From positions 372,001-436,000 of the forward strand of contig MU404075.1 in NCBI GenBank assembly GCA_022695795.1: a stretch of DNA of 64,000 bases. Direction: 5' to 3'. Below, in pieces: positions 33,723 to 48,094 of this stretch. The notes beneath the pieces were generated by a model that saw only the letters and a list, made by a program, of their open reading frames with translations, was not told where the DNA came from and did not search any database. The position numbers and the translations under genes were made by a program. Each line of letters opens with the position of its first letter. Position 1 is the first letter of the stretch. This DNA comes from Biscogniauxia marginata. Taxonomy: Eukaryota > Ascomycota > Sordariomycetes > Xylariales > Xylariaceae.

Positions 33723-34100
33723 TGTTACAAACCAACCAGGGTAAGTAATCAAATAACAGGGGTACTATTCCCATTGTTCTTGGTTTTATACCGGATATAA
33801 ATCTTGGAAGGGAAAGCAACCTATTATTACGTAATATGGATATATATAGATATATATATCTAATAACATCTAATAAGGAATGAATATATATAAATATATA
33901 TATCTAGTAATATTTAATAAAGAATAAATGTATATAAATAGATATATTTAAAGGTATTTAATATATTAATTATAAAAAATAAAAAATAAAATGAATAAAT
34001 ATAAAAAAAACGGTGTTTTTTATATGTTTAGTTATTTATTTTAGTTCTTTAATTATTAATTTAAGATTATAATTACTTTTTAATATTATAATAAGAGTAC
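33723..34100 (+). mobile_element. LTR family C, 3'-truncated
   Basis: Starts TGTTACAAACCAACCAGG. A TATATA-rich expansion at about 33840-33920 is absent from the solo copy. It breaks off at GAGTAC, where reverse LTR D begins, so the D element inserted into it or recombined with it. The missing end of LTR C is not found on the far side of the block. Confidence 0.75.
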
Positions 34101-37100
34101 TATAACGAACCTCCTTATATATTCCTAGTCAACTGACTTCACAGGTAAGTACGTACTAGGTTTTCTTAATTTAAAAGTAATAATAAGTTAAGATTGATTT
34201 AATTAATTCATAATGTTATGTTCGTTAAAAAAGTTTTAAGGTATTTTCATTATAATATCAAAGAATAACTATAATCTTAAATTAATAACTAAAAAACCCG
34301 AAAATAAATTACATAAGAAATTCTATTTTACTTATACTTATCATTTCTTCCTTGTAGTATATTAAATACTTACTAAACCTAGATAGGTCTTAAGACTAAC
34401 TTAGGTTTACTATGTTAAGTCTATCTTAATTAACAAACTGACATAGGCTTAGCATTACGTGACGTTACATGAAATAGGTGCTGTCTCCACATTTTCACAC
34501 ATTTTTGCTTCTTAATCTAACATCCCTATTAAAGTTCCTTTTAACCGAGTTAATTTATAACACTATTCCCTTTCTTTTTAGATCTTTGTCCTAAAAACTT
34601 TAAATAAGTTTTTTTCTTTTTATTCCTTATAATATCTAGTATTTCGAAGTCTCTTACGAAACCTCGTAAAAGCAAGCGGGAGTCCCGGGATTCTTTTATT
34701 ACATATATTCGGTCGTTTAATTTTAAGGTATTTCTATGTTTTAATTATTTTAAAATTAACCTGCCTTGCTTTATAGTTCCCAAGTTTAAAACCTATTTTA
34801 ATTATATAATTAAAGTTCGTTATTATTATAACGGTTTAGGTATCGAGATATTTAATTTATTTAATATAAATCGAAAACGCGAGAAATTAGCAATTAAGCG
34901 TCACAAAACAAAAGAGAAACTTTAATTCTTTAATAATTAATTACAAGCCCTCGTAAAACGGTTAATTCGTATTCGTAAATAAAAGGAGTTTCTTTAGAAA
35001 CAGGGTTTAAAAATATTAAAACGTAGTCTTTTTTCCATTAAAGAGATAGAGAAAATAGAGAAAAAAAAAATAAAAGCGTTTAAAAAAGAAGCAGGCTAAA
35101 CTGGCGGCCGAACAACGCTCGCTGGCCGAGTAGATTAATGCTGCTTCTACGGCTGTTCCCTTCTTCGACTTATCTTTTCTAAATTAGGATCCCGATTTTT
35201 GGGCCTTTTTGGCCGATCCGGGTTCTAGCGGTGAAAATTCTTAAGTTCGTCCGTTAGGTTTCTTAAGTGCTTAAAAGGTTCTTAAATGTTTTCTTCTAAT
35301 AAGTAACTTTCCCATTTAACGAAATATTATAATTAACCTTTAACTCGTTTTAAATTTAATATCTTTTTTACTTCGTATTTATTAAGGTTTTTTTTAAATT
35401 CTAATTGATTTTTTGGTATAACGTTATTCGGTATTAATTCCAAGAGTAAAACATAGAATATAAAATGTATTTTCGATCTTTTTAATAGCGCTAATTTATA
35501 ATTAACTTTTAAAATAATCTTTTTAATTTTATACGGCCTTAACTTTTTAAACTTAAGTTTTTTATTAAGTCGTTTTATTTTAATTTAAGGTGTTTTTAAT
35601 GTTACGCTTTATTATTATTAAAACAAATAAACTATATTTCCTTTTTTAAGAATTAGTCCTTTAGTTCTTTTTTTATTATAATACTTTATTATTTTGTCTT
35701 AAATAAACTATAATTCTTTTTATAACCGTTATTATATTACCTAAATCTTTTCGGATAGTACTTCTACTCTCGGAGCCTCTATTTCGACTCTTAGTGCTTT
35801 CGTGAGTTTAATTAGTTATTTTTAGACTTCCGCCTTTTACCTATATACTGCCTCGTATAATGACATCTTCATGTCTTCGTTAATCGAAGTGTTATATACT
35901 ATTTAAGCTATTAATAATAATCCTACCTAGTTATTTATTTCCTAGTTAACATAACTTTATAAATATTATTTTATTATTTAATTTAATTTCTTTATTTATC
36001 CGTTTATTTAAGAATAATACGTTATAAATAATTTTTACTTAATTCTTATTCATTTTATTAAGCTAGTCCAAAATTTTAACGTAAATAACTTATCTTTATT
36101 TAAAATAACACGTTTTAATAACTTATATTTATTAACGTACTTTCTTAAAAAACTAAAAACCAATTATTTTATTATGCTCAATTCGTTAAATAATAAGAAG
36201 TAAGCGTATTTTGTGAGTTTATTAACAATTACTTATATATTATTATAAGGTACTCCTATAGTAGAGTCTTTTAACTTTAGGAGTTTCACTACGAAATCCC
36301 ATATAATTATGTATTACGCTTTATTAAGTATTTAGATTAATTATAGTAATCCGTATAGTTTATATCGTGATGCTTTAACCTTATTATAAATATTATAATT
36401 CTTTATAATTCTTTTAATTGTTTATCGTATTCCTAGAAAGTCGAATTCTTTTTAAAGTCGTTTTATTATTTTGAAAATCCCTTGATAGCTATGTAGAGGA
36501 TATTCGTGAAATTCTTTGACGAATTCGTTTTATACTCGTTTTAATACGTATACCTTTTCTTTATATGAAAGAAGTTCGTCGCTAAATCTTTATTAAAACT
36601 GTAATTATTTTTCTTTTTAACTATAATTTTTCTTAAAACGTTATTTCTAGTCTTCTATATTGATTCGCATATAAATTAATATAACTAATCTGTTATTTTA
36701 TTATTTAAACATCTAAACATCTCTTTTATTGATTTTTAATTCATAATCTCCTTTTTTGCTAAGAAGATTTACTTAGATATTTTCCTTTCCTTTAATATGC
36801 TAAATTTTAAAATTAAATTTAAACAGGAAAATTATTTAACACTTGTGTTTTTAATTAAACGTTTATATTATTATAAATCGTATAAGGTTTTTATGGTTTA
36901 AATAGATATTAATAGGTTTTTTAGTTCCGCTAAGCCATAGTTCCTATTCCTTTAATGCTTTAATGACTATTAATAGTTCCTTGTTATAAATCTAATAATT
37001 CAGTTTAGCACTATATAGTGCTTTAGATAAATATGTAATTAGATACTATTTTCCATTGTTTTTTAATTGCTTTAGGACTGCTCTAATGGCGAAATCTAAG

Positions 37101-40100
37101 GCATTTATCTTTAGTCGTTTCTTTTTATTTTCGTTTAAAAGTTTATATATAACCTTATTAGTTATAATTTTCTTTAGTTGCTAAAAAGCCTGCCTAGCTT
37201 CTTTAATAAAATAAAAAGCCTTTTTTATTTTCGCTAAAATAGTTAATTTCGTTAATGGTTTAGCGATACGCCCGAAATTTTTAATAAGTTATTTAATATA
37301 GTTAATAAAGCTAAGAAATACGCGTATATTTATAACACTCTTAGGTTTTAGCTAATCCTTAATTATTACTATTTTTCCCTTTTAAATGCGGATTTCTCCT
37401 GGACTTATTATAAACCCTAAATAGTTTAGTTTTTTGATATGCCATTTATTTTTAGTTAGATAAACAAGTAAGTTCGCCTCTTTCAAGGCTTTTAATACTT
37501 GTTTTATATGTTCCTTATGCTTTTTCTCGTTTTTTAAGTAAATTAGAATATTATCCAGATAAACGAACATAAATTTATTTAAAAACTTACGAAAAACTAT
37601 TATAATTATATGTTAAAATGTAACAAGTGCGTTAATAAGTCTAAATAGCATAACTTTATACTTATAATATCCATGTATTATTTGAAAAGCTATATATTAT
37701 TCGTGTTTTTTAGCCATTTTAATTATATAGTATTTATCGCGAAGATTTAGTGCTATAAAGATTTAAGCCTTACTAATTTATCTTCTTATAAGTTTTATTA
37801 GTAATAATAAGTATTCGTTTTTCTTAGTTATTTTATTAAGGTGTCGGTAGTTAATTACTCGTCGTTATATTAAGTTTTTTTCTTTATTAACATATTACTT
37901 CCTATTTTTATTAATTTTAAGTATTATAATTACTAGGTATCTTAACGAGGATTTTAATTTTTAAATATATCCTTTATTTAAATCCTCTTAGATTTCTTTT
38001 TATAGTGCCTTTTATTTTTCTTGATTTATAAGATATATTAAAAATAATTTTAGTTATTTTTCTTCTTTAAAGTAAATCTAATGATTTTACTAACTATATT
38101 TTAATAATTCTTTCTTTATTTTATCTTTAAATAATTTATAGAAATGAAGGTACTTACGCGGTACTTTTTTCGTTAGATTTTCAGGCTTAGTTACTTAAAT
38201 TATATAAGCGATATATTTCGTTTTTATATCCGTTTCTTTAAAGTCACTTGCGGTACTTATTTCGTAACCTGTAATAATTAACTCCTCCTGTTTTTAATCC
38301 TAATAAAGCGTGTTTATCTCGAAATTTATTTGTGAATTACTTTTTTTAAGCTAATTCATCCTTAATATTATGTCGTGATCTAATATATATACAATATTAA
38401 AAATGATTTACTCGGGGTGTCTTTAAATAGTCACCGAGAAAAGGACTATCTCTTTTAGTACTTTATTATTCTTATAATTAAATATATATCCTTTAAAGTT
38501 TTATAATTAATATGAACTTTGTTTATATATTTATAGTATTTTGTTTTTTTAAGTTATCTTAGTTAAAATATAGCTTTTATTTATTCTTGAGTTTATAAGG
38601 GCTTTATACTTCCTTTTATTATACTTGACTCTAGTTTTAATAGTATTATTAAGTCCCGACTAGACTTTATATAAAGACTTATTATTTATGGCTTCTCGTT
38701 GCCTTACTAGCGAGAGCCTTTGCCGTTTTTTAGTTTTCCACGTCCCTTTTCTTTTGGGTTTCCTTGAGTTATTATAGCCTAAATGTCTTTTTATTCTTAG
38801 GCTTTTATAAGAGCGTGTTTTTAATAATCATTATTTAAATAATCTCTTTAATTACCCTTTACGCAATAAAGGGTAAAAGGTTTATCCTTTATATAAAACC
38901 TTACATATTAAAACTTTAATTCTTTTTCGAGAGCCTTTTTATAACTTAAGTCCGTTTTATTAACTCGGAATTTCTTAAAGTTCTAAATTATCCTTAAATA
39001 AAAGGAATAATTCTTAAGTTTATTTATTAGGGGTATTTTAATGTCTCCCTTTAAGTTTATATTAATTTTTAAAAGTTTTCCTCTTTTTTTGAGATATGCT
39101 TTAATAATTCATTTATAGCTTTATTTAGTCGCACGTGTTTTTGCTTATTGCTTTATTAAGTGCTTTCTTATAAAGCTAAATAGATTAATGTCGTATTTAG
39201 TTCGTTTTTAAGCCATTATAGAAAATGTAGTTCCTTTCATAATTCCTATAATTCTTCCTTAATCTCGTCTTTTTCGAAACCTGCTTCGAGCAAGTCGTGT
39301 ACGTTGCATAGTATTAAAGTGTAATATATATAACCTTTAGTAATTACTTTGTTGCTTTTTTCGGAACCGGGGTGAAGATAACATGTTTGAAGAAAATATG
39401 GCCATCGTAGGATGTTATTATAAATACATTTATTTTCTTTCGTGTTATTACTCTCTAGTTTTTAAGGATAATAACCAGCTTTATTCTTAAAACTTTTATA
39501 CATTTAATAAGCGTCGTTAATGCAAAAACTCTAATGTAATAATACGTGTTTTTTTGAGTTTTAATGAACATCGCAATTGTTATTTATATAAAACCTTTAG
39601 TTTAGGTTATTATACTAGCTTTTTCTTTAATAGGTTTCGCATTTGTCGTTTTTATAGTGGCTTTAATATAGATCATTATAATTTAACTTAATTTTTAAGT
39701 CGTATTTTAGCTTGTAATTATTATATTTATATAGTAGTTCGTTTTCGTTATATCTTTATTTAGTTTGTTTTAATGTAAGATATTTTAAATACGAGTGGTT
39801 ATCTTTTAAACAGTTTTTACGGTTAACTTAATAATATTTATAAATTTCTTTTATAAAAGTCTCCTCGTTTTTCTTTGCTTTAATAATGTTAATAATAAAT
39901 ACTTAGTTTACTTCTTTGTTATTTTCGAATTAAACCCTTATTTTAACGGCTTTTTTTTCGGGTTAAGGAATCCCTCTTGTTCTTGGTTCTTGTTTCTTAG
40001 AACTTCGGCACTCGTTTTTATAATGTCTTTTCTTTTTGTAGTTAAAACACTTAATAGTTGATTTATCTCGTTTTTTTTGTTCCGTTTAAATAACGTTGAT

Positions 40101-41178
40101 TTTAATAGGGTTTGACTTAGTTCTAGTGCTTTTCTTGGTTCCGGCGCCGCTTTTGTGATTTCCCTTTTTTAGTTAATCGTTATTCCTTCGTTATACCGTT
40201 TTTTTCTTTTTAAGGTATCGTTCGAAGTTTTTATTATTAATAGTAATTACTATTATAACGTAGTTATTAAACTTTCTTAAGTTCTTTTCTTTATATAGGT
40301 TTATTTTGTATAACTTATTTTTTATATAGTTTTTTAATTCTTAATAAAATAAGTAATATAGGCTTTTAATAGGTAGTTATAACTAGCTTACGAGTTTCTT
40401 AAATTTAATAGCGTAATTTAAAGCCTTTTTATCTTGTCGTAATTTATAAAGTCGAGCTTTAACTTATTACTTAAGAATTAAATTGCTAAATATAAACTTA
40501 AGTTGTTTTTTAAACTCCTTATAATTTTTAAAGACTTTCTTTATATCTTTTTAGGCGTTTAATTCGTTTTCTAGATAATTCTTTAACACCGGTTAAAACC
40601 AGGTTAAAGCGGTTCTAACGAGGAACTGGAATACCGTAAAAACCTTTTATTCTTTAATGGTAATCGTTTTATAATAAAACCGTAAATAGGTTCCGGCCTA
40701 AATTAAAAATCCCTTTAAATCGTTTAACTTATTATATTTATTAAGTGTAATTAGTTTAAAACCCTTCATGTTAGAGATTGTTATATTATTTTTGTCGTTT
40801 AAGTTGTTAAGGTTGTTATCGTTTAAAAGTGATTTTAGTTACTTGTTTCTAGGAGGTAAGGGTTGTTTTGCTTGTTTATTTTCTTTTTTAGGTATTTTTT
40901 CCTTAAATGATTCTTTGTGTTAAGCTTTCGAGGTGTCCTTTTATAACTCTTTTTTAGTTATAATTATAATGAACTCTTATGTTAGTTCTTTTAAACCTTT
41001 TCATTATACCGTAAAAAGACTTAAAATTTTCGTTTAAGAGTTTATTAATTGTTATTTTTTTATTTTTTTATTTTTTTATTACCTTTTAATTTTAAAGGGC
41101 ATACTTGTCTTGGGACTATTTAATTAAAAGTCCCTTCTTTTGAACTAATGTTAAGCATTAATTAAAGAGCTATTAAAA
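34101..41178 (-). mobile_element. Ty3/gypsy element D, reverse copy
   Basis: Reverse LTR D at 34101-34562 (462 bp), then 3' internal noncoding sequence (34563-35280), integrase, RNase H, RT (active-site region near 37550), protease and gag going right. 34563-40615 mirrors 41571-47621 (6.05 kb each). A further 563 bp at 40616-41178 is the gag start and leader and exists only in this copy. Stop-filled throughout. Confidence 0.8.
37382..37570 (-). pseudogene. Reverse transcriptase fragment of element D (reverse copy)
   Basis: A 62-codon open stretch reads FVYLDNILIYL, then EHIKQVLKALKEANLLVYL and KLNYLGFIISPGEIRI, the gypsy RT region around and after the YxDD site. The second catalytic Asp is Asn (YLDN), as expected from G-to-A change. 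Its survival as an open frame is chance. Confidence 0.85.
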
Positions 41179-41566
41179 TGTAATAAACTTCTTTATATAT
41201 TCCTAGTTAATTAACTTCATAAGTAAGTACGTACTAGGTTTTCTTAATTTAAAGGTAATAATAGGTTAAGATTAGTTTAATTGGTTTATAATGTTATGTT
41301 CGTTAAAGAGCTTTTAAGGTATTTTCATTATAGTATTAAAGAGTAATTATAGTTTTAGATTAATAGTTAAGGAACTAAAAATGAATGACTAAATACGTAG
41401 GAAATTCTAATTTACTTATATTTTATTCTTTATAGGGGGTTATACCTACACTCTCTCCAATTCTCAGGAGAACAACTAAGAATCTTGGCATTCTCCCATC
41501 TGGAGTCATGTGACCCTAGATCACATGACCACCCTTAATTCCTTTTACCCTTGTTGGGTCGTAACA
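41179..41566 (-). mobile_element. LTR, family B, reverse, at the centre of the inverted pair
   Basis: 388 bp, closely similar to 21490-21876, including the GC-normal block with CATGTGACCCTAGATCACAT. On its left is the 5' leader of the reverse element, so it could be that element's 5' LTR even though the 3' LTR is family D. On its right the forward copy begins abruptly inside gag. No target duplication (TAAAA versus CTACT). Confidence 0.8.
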
Positions 41567-44533
41567 CTACTTTAACCTGGTTTTAATTAGTGTTAAAAGA
41601 TTATTTAGAAAACGGATTAAACGTTTAAAGAGATATAAAAAAGGTCTTTAAGGATTATAAAGAGTTTAAAAAATAATTTAGGTTTATATTCGGCAATTTA
41701 ATCCTTAAATAACAAGCCGAAACTCGATTTCATAAATTACAACAAAATAAAAAGGCTTTAAATTACGTTATTAAGTTTAAAAAACTCGCAAGCCAGTTAT
41801 AATTACTTGTTAAAAGCTTATATTATTTGTTTTATTAAAAATTAAAAGATTATTTAAAGGATAAGCTATATAAAATAAACCTATATAAAGAAAAAAACCT
41901 AGGAAAATTTAATAATTACGTTATAATAATAATTACTATTAATAACGAAAACTTCAAACGGTATTTTAAAAAGAAAAAAACAGTATAACAAAGGAATAGC
42001 GATTAATTAAAAGGAGGAAATTATAAAAGTGGTGCCGGAACTAAGAAAGGCATTAAAATTAAGTTAAACTTTATTGAAATTAACGTTACTTAAAAGGAGT
42101 AGAAAAAACGAGATAAGTTAACTATTAAGTGTTTTAATTATAGAAAAAAAAGACATTATAAAAACAAGTGCCAAAGTCCTAAGAAATAAGAACTAAAAAT
42201 AAAAAGAATTCCTTAACCCGAGAAAAAAACCTTCGAAGTAAGAGTTCATTTCGAAAACAACAAAGAGATAAACTAAGTATTTATTATTACTATTATCAAG
42301 GTAAAGAAAAACGAGGAGGTCTTTATAAAAGAAATTTATAAATATTATTAGGTTAATTACAAAGACTATTTAGAAAATAACTATTTATACTTGAGATATT
42401 TTACATTAAAATAAGCTAAATAAAGATATAACGAAAACGAATTACTATATAAATATGATAATTATAAACTAGGATACGACTTAGGAATTGAGTTAAATTA
42501 TAATAAGTTATATTAAAGCCATTATAACGACAATAAGTATAAAACCTATTAAGGAAAAAGCTAATATAATAGCTTAAATTAGAGGTTTTATATAGATAAT
42601 AATTGCGATGTTTATTAGAGTTTAAAGAAACATGTATCGTTACATTGGAGCTTTTACATTAACGACGCTTGTTAAGTATATAAAAGTTTTAAAGATAAAG
42701 CTGGTTATTATTCTTAAAAACTAGAAAGTAATAACACGAAAGAAAATAAGTGTATTTATAATAACGTCCCACGATAGCTATATTATCTTAAAGCATGTTA
42801 TTTTTATTTAAATTCCGAAAGAAATAACAAAGTAATTATTAAAGGTTATATATATTACATTTTAATATTATACGACGTATATAACTTGTTTGAAGCGGGT
42901 TTCGAAGAAGACGAAATTAAAGACAAATTGTAGGGATTATAAAAGGGACTATATTTTCTATAATAGCTCGAAGAACGAGTTAAGTATAACACTAGTTTAT
43001 TCGGTTTAATAGGAAAGCACTTAATAAAATAATAAGCAAAAATGCATGCGATTAAACTAGGTTATAAGCGAATTATTAAGGCATACTTTAAAAAGAAAAG
43101 AAAGTTTCTAAAAATTAATATAAACTTATAAAGAGATATTAAATTACTTTTAACAAATAAACTTAAGAATTATACACTTTATTCGAAAATAATTCAAAAC
43201 CTTAAGAAATTTCGAGTTAATAAAAAAATAAATTTAAGTTATAAAAGGGCCCTCGAAAAAGAATTAAAGTTTTAATATATAAGGTTTTATATGAAAAATA
43301 GACTTTTTACCCTTTACTATATAAAAAATAGTTAAAAAAACTATTTAAATAATGATTACTAGAAACACGCTCCTATAAAAACCTAAAAATAAAAGGATAT
43401 TAAAGCTATAACGATAAAAAGAAACTTAAAAGAAAAGGGACGTGGAAAACCAAAAAACGGCAAAAGCTTTCGTTAATAAAGTAATAAGAAGCTATAAATA
43501 ATAAGTCCTTATATAAAGTCTAGTTAAGACTTAATAATATTATTATAGTTAAAGTTAAGTATAATGAAAAGAAGTATAAAGCCTTTATAAACTTAAGAGT
43601 AAATAGAAGTTATATCTTAATTAAGATAACTTAAAAAAATAAAATACTATAAATATATAAATAAAGTTTATATTAATTACGGAACTTTAAAAGATATATA
43701 TTTAATTACAAGAATAATAAAGTGTTAAGAGAAATAATCCCTCTCTTAGTAACTATTTAAAGACATCTCGAGTAAGTCATTTTTAATATTATATATATAT
43801 ATTAAGTCACGATATAATACTAGAAATGAATTAGTTTAAAAGAAATAATTCACAAATAAATTTCGAGATAAACACGCTTTATTAGGATTAAAAACAAAAA
43901 GAGTTAACTACTACGGGTTACGAAATAAGTACCACAAGTAACTCTAAAGAAATAAATACAAAAACGAAACATATCGCTTATATAATTCGAGTAACTAAGC
44001 TTAAAGATCTAACGAAAAGAGTACCACATAAATACCTCCGTTTTTATAAATTGTTTAAAAATAAAACAAAAAAAGAATTACTAAAATATAATTAATGAGA
44101 TTACTAAATCTACTTCAAAGAAGGAAAATAGCTAAAACTATTCTTAATATATCTTATAAATTAAGAAAAACAAAAAGCATTATAAAAAGGAATTTAGAAA
44201 GATTTTAATAAAAGATATATTTAAGAATTAAAATCCTCGTTAAAATACCTAGTAATTATAATATTAAGAATTAATAAAAACAAGAAATAACATGTTAATA
44301 AGGAAAGAAATTTAATATAGCGACAAGTAATTAACTACCGACACCTCAATAAAATAACTAAGAAAAACGGATACTTATTATTATTAATGAAACTTATAAA
44401 AAAATAAATTAATAAAGCTTAAATCTTTATAGCACTAAACCTTCGCGATAAATATTACATAATTAAAATGGCTAAAAAACACGAATAATATACCGCATTT
44501 TAAATAATACATAAACATTATAAGTATAAAGTT

Positions 44534-44734
44534 ATGCCATTTAAACTTATTAACGCATTTATTATATTTCAATATATAATCATAACGATCCTTCGCAAGT
44601 TTCTAGATAAATTTGTATTTATTTATTTAAACGATATATTAATTTACTTAGAAAGCGAGAAAGAACATAAAAATATATATAGAATAAGTGTTAAAAACCC
44701 TGGAAAAAGTAAATTTACTTGTTTATTTAACTAA
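44534..44734 (+). pseudogene. Reverse transcriptase fragment of element D (forward copy)
   Basis: 66 codons reading MPFKLINAFIIFQ and then FVFIYLNDILIYLESEKEHK. The first Asp of the YLDD site is Asn (YLND). The neighbouring reverse copy has lost the other Asp. Confidence 0.85.
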
Positions 44735-47621
44735 AAATAAATAGTATATTAAAAAACTGGATTATTTAAGGTTTATAATAAGTTTAAGAGAAATCCGCAT
44801 TTAAAAAGGGAAAATAGTAATAGTTAAGAATTAGCTAGAACTTAAAAGTGTTATAAATGTACGCGTATTTCTTGGCTTTATTAATTACGTTAAATAACTT
44901 ATTAAAGATTTCGGGCGGATCGCTAAACTATTAACGGAAATAATTACCCTAGCAAAAACAAAAGAGGCTTTTTATTTCATTAAAAAAGCTAAATGGGCTT
45001 TTTAGTAGCTAAAGGAAGTTATAACTAATGAGGTTATATATAAACTTTTAAACGAAAATAAGAAGAAACAACTAAAAATAAACGCTTTAAATTTCGTTAT
45101 TAAAGCAGTTTTAAAGCAATTAAAAGATAATGAAAAATAGTACCTAGTTGCGTACCTATTTAAAGCATTATATAGTGCTAAATTAAATTATTAAATTTAT
45201 AACAAGGAATTGTTAATAGTTATTAAAGTATTAAAGGAATAAGAACCATAGCTTAGCGGAACTAAGGAACTTATCGATATATATTTAAACTATAAAAACC
45301 TTACACGATTTATAATAATATAAACGTTTAATTAGAAACATAAGCGTTAAATGATTTTCTTATTTAATTTTAATTTTAAAATCCAGTATATTAAGGGAAA
45401 GGAAAATATCTAAGTAGATCTTTTTAATAAAAAGGGAAATTATGAATTAAAAATTAATAAAAAAGATGTCTAGATGTTTAAATAATAAAATGATGAATTA
45501 ATTATATTAGCTTATATGCGAATTAATATAGGAAACTAGAAATAACGTTTTAAAAAAATTATAATTAAAAAGAAAAATAATTATAGTTTTAATAAGGATT
45601 TAGCGACGAACTTCTTTTATATAAGGAAAAGGTATACGTATTAGAACGAGTATAAAACGAATTCGTTAAAGAATTTTACGAACATTCTTTACATAGTCAC
45701 CAGGGAATTTTTAAAATAATGAAACGATTTTAAGAAGAATTTAACTTTCTAGGGATACGACAAATAGTTAAAAGAATTATAAAAAATTATAACGTTTATA
45801 ATAAAGCCAAGGCATCACGATATAAACCATATAAATTATTATAACTAATTTAGATACTTAATAAAGCGTGGTATATAATTATATAAGATTTCGTAGTAAA
45901 ACTCCTAAAGTTAAAAGATTTTATTATAAGAGTGTTTTATAATAATATATGGGTAATTATTAATAAACTTACGAAATATGCCTACTTTTTATTATTTAAC
46001 AAATTAAGCATAGTAAAATAACTAGCTTTTAACTTCTTAAGAAAATACGTTAATAAATATAAATTACTAAAACGTATTATTTTAAATAAAAACAAGTTAT
46101 TTACTTTAAAATTTTAAATAAACCTAATAAAACGAATGAGAATTAAATAAAAGTTGTTTATAACGTATTATCTTTAAATAAACGAGTAAATAGAAAGATT
46201 GAATTAAATAATAAAACAATATTTACAAAGTTATATTAATTAAGAAATAAATAACTAAGTAAAATTGCTACTAATAACTTAAATAGCATATAACACTTCG
46301 GTTAACAAGGACATAAAAATGTTATTATATAAGGTAGTATATAAGCAGAAAGCGGAAATCCAAAAACAACCGATTAAACTCATAGAAACACCAAGAGTCG
46401 AAATAAAGGCCTCGAGAGTAAAAATACTATTTAAAAAGGTCTAAACAGCATAACAACGGCTATAAAAAGAATTATAATTTATTTAAGATAAAATAATAAA
46501 GTATTATAATAAAAAAGAATTAAAAGACTAATTCTTAAAAGAAAAGACATAATTTATTTATTTCGCTAATAATAAGGCGTAATGTTAAAAACACCTTAAA
46601 TTAAAACAAAACGACTTAACGAAAAACTTAAGTTTAAGAAATTAGGATTATATAGGATTAAAGAGATTATTTCGAAAATTGATTATAAATTAACGCTATT
46701 AAAAGGATTTAAAATACATTTTATATTTTATATTTTACTTTTAAAACTAGTACTAAAAAACGCCTTACTAAAAAGTTAACTAAAATTTAAAAAAAACCTT
46801 AATAAGTATAAAGTAAAAAAGATACTAAATTTAAAACGAATTAAAGATTAATTATAGTATTTTGTTAAATAAGAAGAATACCCACTTAAGGAGAACACTT
46901 AGGAATTACTTAAGTATTTAAAGAATTTAACGGCTAAACTTAAGAACTTTCACCGCTAAAACCCGGATCGGTTAAAAGGGCCCGAAAATCGGGATTCTGG
47001 TTTAGAAAAGACAGGTTAAAGAAGGGAACGGCCGTAAAAGCAGCATTAATCTATTTAACTAGCGAACGCTGTTTAGCCTCTAATCTAGCCTATTTCTCCT
47101 TTAAACGCTTTTGTTTTTTTTCCTCTACTTTCTCTATCTTTTCGATAGAAAAAAAACCACGTTTTAACATTTTTAAACCCTATCTTTAAAGAAACTCCTT
47201 TTACTTACGAATATAAATTAACCGCTTTATAAGGGCTTATAATTAATTATTAAAAGATTAAAGTTTCTTCTTTGTTTTACGACGCTCGATCGTTAATTTT
47301 TCTCGTTTTTAACTTATATTAAATAAGTTAAACATTTTAATACCTAAACCGTCGTAATAATAATAAACTTTAGTTATATAATTAAAACAGGTTTTGAATT
47401 TAGGAATTATGAAGCAAAGTAAGTTAATCTTAAAACAATTAAAATAAGGAAATACTTTAAAGTTAAAGGACTAAATATATATAATAAAAAAATCTCGGGA
47501 TTCCCGCTTACTTTTACGAGGTTTCGTAAGTAGCTTTGAAACACCTAGATATTATGAGAAATAAGGGGGGAAGAATTTATTTAAAGTCTTTAAAACAAAG
47601 ATTTAAAGAGAAAGGGAATAG

Positions 47622-48094
47622 TGTTATAAATCGACTCTATTAAAAGGAGCCTTAATAAGGATGTCGAAATAAGGACTAAAAATATGTAAAATTATAAGGA
47701 TAATATACATTTTATGTAACGTCACGTAATGTTAAATCTATATTAATTTATTAACTGGGATAAACTTAACATAGTGAATTTAAGTTAGTTTTAAGACTTA
47801 TCTAAATTCAAAGGTATTTAATATACTAAACGGAAAAAATATATATTAGGGAAAATAAGTATAAAAAGGATAGGATTTTTTATATATTTGATTTTTCTTT
47901 TTTTAGTTATTAATCTAAGACTATAATTACTCTTTAATACTATAATAAAAGTACCTTGAAACCTTTTTAACGAATAAAACATTGTGAATTACTTGAATTA
48001 ATCTTAACCAATTATTACCTTTAAATCAAGAAAATCTAGTATGTACTTACCTGCGAAGTCAGTTGACTAGGAACACACAGGGAGGTTCGTCACA
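47622..48094 (+). repeat. 3' LTR of element D, forward copy
   Basis: 473 bp, TGTTATAAATCGACTC to GGTTCGTCACA. Inverted counterpart at 34101-34562. The 3' half is shared with LTR families A, B and C; the 5' half is its own. Confidence 0.8.

Larger units (their letters stand above)
41567..48094 (+). mobile_element. Ty3/gypsy element D, forward copy, 5'-truncated
   Basis: Starts in gag (CTTTAACCTGGTTTTAAT, equal to the complement near 40595-40615) and runs through a CCHC-like zinc-knuckle region (about 42130-42180, read CFNYRKKRHYKNKCQ), protease, RT, RNase H and integrase to LTR D at 47622-48094. The 5' LTR and first ~560 bp are missing. RIP-like decay is independent of the reverse copy, since the two differ in which codons are stops. 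Confidence 0.8.

Noticed and set aside
34101..48094. Single normal full-length LTR retrotransposon with two LTRs
   Set aside because: The terminal LTRs are inverted and the pol sense changes strand at the centre.
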